In this document: positions 6,086 through 8,410 of the stretch, in pieces
Layout: each line of letters begins with the position of its first letter
Numbering within the stretch: the first letter of the stretch is position 1
Origin: Bifidobacterium breve
Lineage (GTDB): Bacteria > Actinomycetota > Acidimicrobiia > Acidimicrobiales > Ilumatobacteraceae
Assembly (NCBI GenBank): GCA_945889575.1
Contig: CAMDBY010000071.1
Span: forward strand, 1-8,410
Direction: 5' to 3'
Length of the DNA: 8,410 nucleotides
Notes under the pieces: model-generated
The model's database searches: none
The model's input: the letters and a program-made list of their open reading frames with translations, nothing else
What the model was told of the DNA's origin: nothing
Position numbers and translations under genes: made by a program

Positions 6086-6304
6086 TCACTTCCCGGCTGC
6101 CTCGGCCGCAACGATTTCGCGCTGACGGATGAGGGTATTGATGCGGGCGATTTGACGACGTACTTTGCCCAACTCGTCATGCTTGTCGAGTTGGCCTGTT
6201 GCGTTGCGAAATCGCAGGTTAAGGGCTTCTTGTTTACTGGCACGGAGCTCGGCCACGAGGGCTGCGAGATCCATGTCACGAAGGTCGGTAATTGAATGTG
6301 CCAT
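6086..6304 (-). CDS. rpmC: 50S ribosomal protein L29
   Basis: L29 is a small, mainly helical protein beside the exit tunnel, next to L23, where nascent-chain factors dock. The 72-residue length is normal. The translation MAHSITDLRDMDLAALVAEL opens the first helix, KQEALNLRFRNATGQLDKHD (24-43) matches the family core (LNLRFRxATGQL), and RRQIARINTLIRQREI (49-64) forms the second helix. The ATG at 6304 lies 15 bases after rplP, preceded by AGGA about ten bases upstream and then a run of A residues. The C-terminus (VAAEAAGK) is a short Ala-rich tail. The TGA stop lies just before the rpsQ start region. Confidence 0.97.
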   Translation of the reverse strand: MAHSITDLRDMDLAALVAELRASKQEALNLRFRNATGQLDKHDELGKVRRQIARINTLIRQREIVAAEAAGK

Positions 6305-6319
6305 TTTTTTACTGTCCTA

Positions 6320-6736
6320 TCAGATTGGCTCGTCGCGTGAAATAACGCGAGCCTTGATCGGGAGCTTTTGTACGGCGCGCTCGAGAGCGGCACGCGCAAC
6401 ATCAGCGCTTGGGTACGACAACTCGAACAAAATGCGGCCAGGCTTCACAACTGCAACCCAAAACTCTGGGTTACCTTTGCCGGAACCCATACGGGTTTCT
6501 GCTGGCTTCTTTGTCACTGGCTTGTCAGGAAAGATGTTGATCCATACTTTTCCGCCGCGCTTAATGTGACGAGTCATTGCAATACGAGCAGCTTCAATTT
6601 GACGAGCGCTGATCCAACCTGGTTCAAGAGCTTGAATACCGAACTCACCAAATGCAAGTGCGTTTCCGCCCTTTGATACACCGGTCATACGACCGCGCAT
6701 CTGCTTACGGTGTTTTACTTTACGAGGCATCAACAT
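6320..6736 (-). CDS. rplP: 50S ribosomal protein L16
   Basis: L16 is a late-assembling large-subunit protein close to the peptidyl-transferase centre and the A-site tRNA. It has 138 residues, as expected. The translation shows MLMPRKVKHRKQMRGRMTG (1-19), ALAFGEFGIQALEPGWISAR (26-45), IEAARIAMTRHIKRGGKVWI (47-66), and KPAETRMGSGKGNPEFWVAV (77-96), which holds the conserved Arg at about residue 82 near the active centre. The ATG at 6736 is preferred over the in-frame ATG at 6730, because GGAGG lies 7 bases before it (inside the last rpsC codons) and MLxPR is the common family start. It begins two bases after the rpsC stop, so coupled translation is likely. Confidence 0.97.
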   Translation of the reverse strand: MLMPRKVKHRKQMRGRMTGVSKGGNALAFGEFGIQALEPGWISARQIEAARIAMTRHIKRGGKVWINIFPDKPVTKKPAETRMGSGKGNPEFWVAVVKPGRILFELSYPSADVARAALERAVQKLPIKARVISRDEPI

Positions 6737-6738
6737 GA

Positions 6739-7632
6739 TCAGCCCTCCCCACGAAGTTTTGGAGTCTCATGCGAATCGTGCATACGACGCTCGATTGCTT
6801 CTTCTTCTTCAAGCAAACGCTCGAACTCAGGATCAGCAGGCTTCACGAGTGGCTGGATTTCTGGCTCAGCGGTTTCAACAGCGCCACGTGGGCCACCTGA
6901 TGAAACAACTTTGCGAGCAGCAGCTTCTTGAACAACTTGACCGGAAGTTTCGCCAACAGCCATTGCTGCTTCGCGAGAAATCTTGTCTTGTGATGTGCTC
7001 TTGTACGGAAGGATGTCGCCCTTGTAGAGCCACACCTTTACGCCAACGCGACCAGAACTGGTACGTGCTTCGCGGAATCCGTAGTCGATGTCTGCACGAA
7101 GTGTGTGCAAAGGAACGCGTCCTTCGCGGTACCACTCCGTACGGCTCATTTCAGCACCACCAAGGCGGCCTGAACACTGAACACGAATACCAAGTGCACC
7201 GAACTTCTGTGCGTTCTGAACGGCACGCTTCATGGCGCGACGGAAAGCGATGCGGTTGACCAATTGGTCAGCAACACCCTGTGCGATAAGAGCTGCGTCG
7301 AGTTCTGCTTGCTTGATTTCAACAATGTTGAGTTGCAAGCGATTGTTACCAGTGATCTTTGCAAGGCCAGTACGAAGTTCGTCTGCCTTTGCACCCTTAC
7401 GACCGATAACAATTCCGGGGCGTGCGGTGTGAACGTCGATGCGAAGCTTGTCACGTGTGCGCTCTACTTCAACGCGGCTAACAGCTGCATCTTCAAGTGT
7501 CTTCATGAGGTACTCACGGATTTTCCAATCCTCTGTGAGATAGTCCTTGTATTCGCGCTCGCTGAACCAGCGGCTCTTCCAGTCTGTAGTGATGCCGAGT
7601 CTGAACCCGTATGGATTGATCTTCTGACCCAT
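6739..7632 (-). CDS. rpsC: 30S ribosomal protein S3 with long C-terminal extension
   Basis: S3 lies at the mRNA entry channel of the small subunit. The start MGQKINPYGFRLGITTDW is canonical. A type-II KH domain carries the GxxG loop as G77-R-K-G80 (GIVIGRKGAKADELR). Residues R131, R132 and K135 in AFRRAMKRAVQNA match the basic cluster implicated in ribosomal mRNA helicase activity in Escherichia coli. The C-terminal S3 domain follows, with SGRLGGAEMSRTEWYREGRV (154-173), and ends near residue 212. The final 85 residues (213-297) are an extension rich in Ala, Glu and Pro, with the acidic cluster LLEEEEAIERR at 273-283. Extended S3 tails are known in actinobacteria. The ATG at 7632 shares a base with the rplV stop (TGATG). 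Confidence 0.98.
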   Translation of the reverse strand: MGQKINPYGFRLGITTDWKSRWFSEREYKDYLTEDWKIREYLMKTLEDAAVSRVEVERTRDKLRIDVHTARPGIVIGRKGAKADELRTGLAKITGNNRLQLNIVEIKQAELDAALIAQGVADQLVNRIAFRRAMKRAVQNAQKFGALGIRVQCSGRLGGAEMSRTEWYREGRVPLHTLRADIDYGFREARTSSGRVGVKVWLYKGDILPYKSTSQDKISREAAMAVGETSGQVVQEAAARKVVSSGGPRGAVETAEPEIQPLVKPADPEFERLLEEEEAIERRMHDSHETPKLRGEG

Positions 7633-8183
7633 CAGTTGCCTGCTTCTTCAGTTGTGGTGGTGTCGACGACTTGGTCATCGGCAACGATCTCTTGTTCTGC
7701 AACAGGGGCTTCCTTGCGGCTTGCAGCAACACGTGCGCGACGGTTGTTGGAAGGTGCACCCTTTGCCATTGTCTTTGCTTCGATCACTGCAAGTTGTGAA
7801 TCGCTCATGCGATCAACAATGAGTGTGATGTGGCATGTGCGCTTCAAGATTGCTCCGGCACGACCCTTTGCGCGAGGACGGAAACGCTTGAGCGTTGGAC
7901 CCTCGTCTGCGAAGCATGCCTTTACGAACAATTCGTCAGCGTCAAGATGGTCGTTTTTAACAGCATTTGCTACAGCAGATGCAAGAACCTTGCGAACAAC
8001 ACGTGCAGCTTCACGATCTGTGAACTGCAAGATTTGGTCTGCAGTGCGAACGTCTTGGTAGCGAACAAGGTTCAGCACGACGCGCACTTTCGATGCAGAT
8101 GAACGGTGGTAGCGAGCGCTTGCGCGGCTTCCACTTTTTGAACCTTTTACGAAGTTAGCTTCATTGAGCTTTGGACCGGTCAT
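7632..8183 (-). CDS. rplV: 50S ribosomal protein L22 with terminal extensions
   Basis: L22 lines the nascent-peptide exit tunnel. The conserved core runs from about residue 20 (ARYHRSSASKVRVVLNLVR, 23-41) to about 123. It includes REAARVVRKVLASAVANAVK (57-76) and the long beta-hairpin EGPTLKRFRPRAKGRAGAIL (94-113), whose tip reaches into the tunnel near the macrolide site. The core is flanked by a roughly 20-residue N-terminal leader (MTGPKLNEANFVKGSKSGSR) and a 60-residue C-terminal tail. The tail is first basic (NNRRARVAASRKEAP) and then acidic and Thr-rich (QVVDTTTTEEAGN). Total length is 183, against about 110 in Escherichia coli; long L22 proteins occur in other actinobacteria. The ATG at 8183 is two bases after the rpsS stop. 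Confidence 0.97.
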   Translation of the reverse strand: MTGPKLNEANFVKGSKSGSRASARYHRSSASKVRVVLNLVRYQDVRTADQILQFTDREAARVVRKVLASAVANAVKNDHLDADELFVKACFADEGPTLKRFRPRAKGRAGAILKRTCHITLIVDRMSDSQLAVIEAKTMAKGAPSNNRRARVAASRKEAPVAEQEIVADDQVVDTTTTEEAGN

Positions 8184-8185
8184 GA

Positions 8186-8410
8186 CTACTTCCTTGTGTT
8201 CTTTTCTTGTCCAGCGTGGAAGCGGAAAGTACGAGTTGGTGAGAACTCACCAAGCTTGTGACCAACCATTGACTCTGTGCAATACACAGGGACGTGCTTG
8301 CGACCGTCGTGCACGGCAATGGTGAGACCCACCATGTCGGGAACGATGGTTGAGCGACGCGACCATGTCTTGATGACTTTGTGATCACCGGCAGTAACTG
8401 CGGCGTCAAC
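8186..8410 (-). CDS. rpsS: 30S ribosomal protein S19, C-terminal part (5' end outside window)
   Basis: S19 sits in the small-subunit head near the P-site tRNA and the bridge to L5. The 74 visible codons give the C-terminal four fifths of a protein that is normally about 92 residues, so roughly the first 20 residues lie beyond the right edge. The visible part reads KVIKTWSRRSTIVPDMVGLT, then IAVHDGRKHVPVY, the family signature MVGHKLGEFSPTRTF, and ends FHAGQEKNTRK with a TAG stop. The frame is open to the window edge and was translated by hand. The neighbour rplV, two bases downstream, is the normal S10-operon partner. Confidence 0.96.
   Translation of the reverse strand, partial: VDAAVTAGDHKVIKTWSRRSTIVPDMVGLTIAVHDGRKHVPVYCTESMVGHKLGEFSPTRTFRFHAGQEKNTRK

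Noticed and set aside
7264..8061. Plus-strand open frame of 265 codons opposite rpsC and rplV
   Set aside because: It lies fully antisense to two certain ribosomal protein genes. Its translation is rich in Ala, Ser, Thr and Cys with no recognisable domain, as expected from the complementary strand of strongly biased codons.
1..8410. Search for mobile elements, CRISPR arrays, tRNAs or an embedded novel system
   Set aside because: The window is filled by eighteen collinear housekeeping genes with spacers of at most 52 bases. No extra gene, direct-repeat array or tRNA-like fold fits between them.

Overview
The window is one uninterrupted minus-strand stretch of the S10-spc ribosomal protein supercluster, running from the 3' part of rpsS at the right edge to the 5' part of adk at the left edge. 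In transcription order the genes are rpsS(partial)-rplV-rpsC-rplP-rpmC-rpsQ-rplN-rplX-rplE-rpsZ-rpsH-rplF-rplR-rpsE-rpmD-rplO-secY-adk(partial). All eighteen genes point the same way, no stretch above 52 bases lacks a gene, and no mobile element, RNA gene, CRISPR array or foreign cargo is visible.

The source is a bacterium, most likely an actinobacterium. The reasons are the gene order, the long C-terminal tails on S3 and L22, the four-cysteine zinc S14, and an adenylate kinase whose P-loop reads GRQGSGKGTQ. Spot counts of a few rows put GC near 50 percent, low for cultured actinobacteria. Together with the protein style this points, by inference from memory only, towards an uncultured aquatic lineage such as Acidimicrobiia.

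Layout. Positions 5802-8410 hold the end of the S10 operon (S19, L22, S3, L16, L29, S17). Positions 1672-5805 hold the spc operon (L14, L24, L5, S14, S8, L6, L18, S5, L30, L15). SecY (307-1626) and Adk (1-254) follow. The S10 and spc parts are fused: the rpsQ stop and rplN start overlap by four bases. Most junctions are overlaps (TGATG, GTGA, TAATG) or gaps of 2 to 26 bases, which suggests one polycistronic mRNA with translational coupling. The two largest spacers, 45 and 52 bases, flank secY, and each contains an inverted repeat.

The genes supply parts of both ribosomal subunits, the main channel of the Sec translocon, and the enzyme that balances adenine nucleotides. I found no previously undescribed system. 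The observations worth a second look are small: a hairpin that would cover the rplX ribosome binding site, hairpins on both sides of secY, and unusual protein tails.
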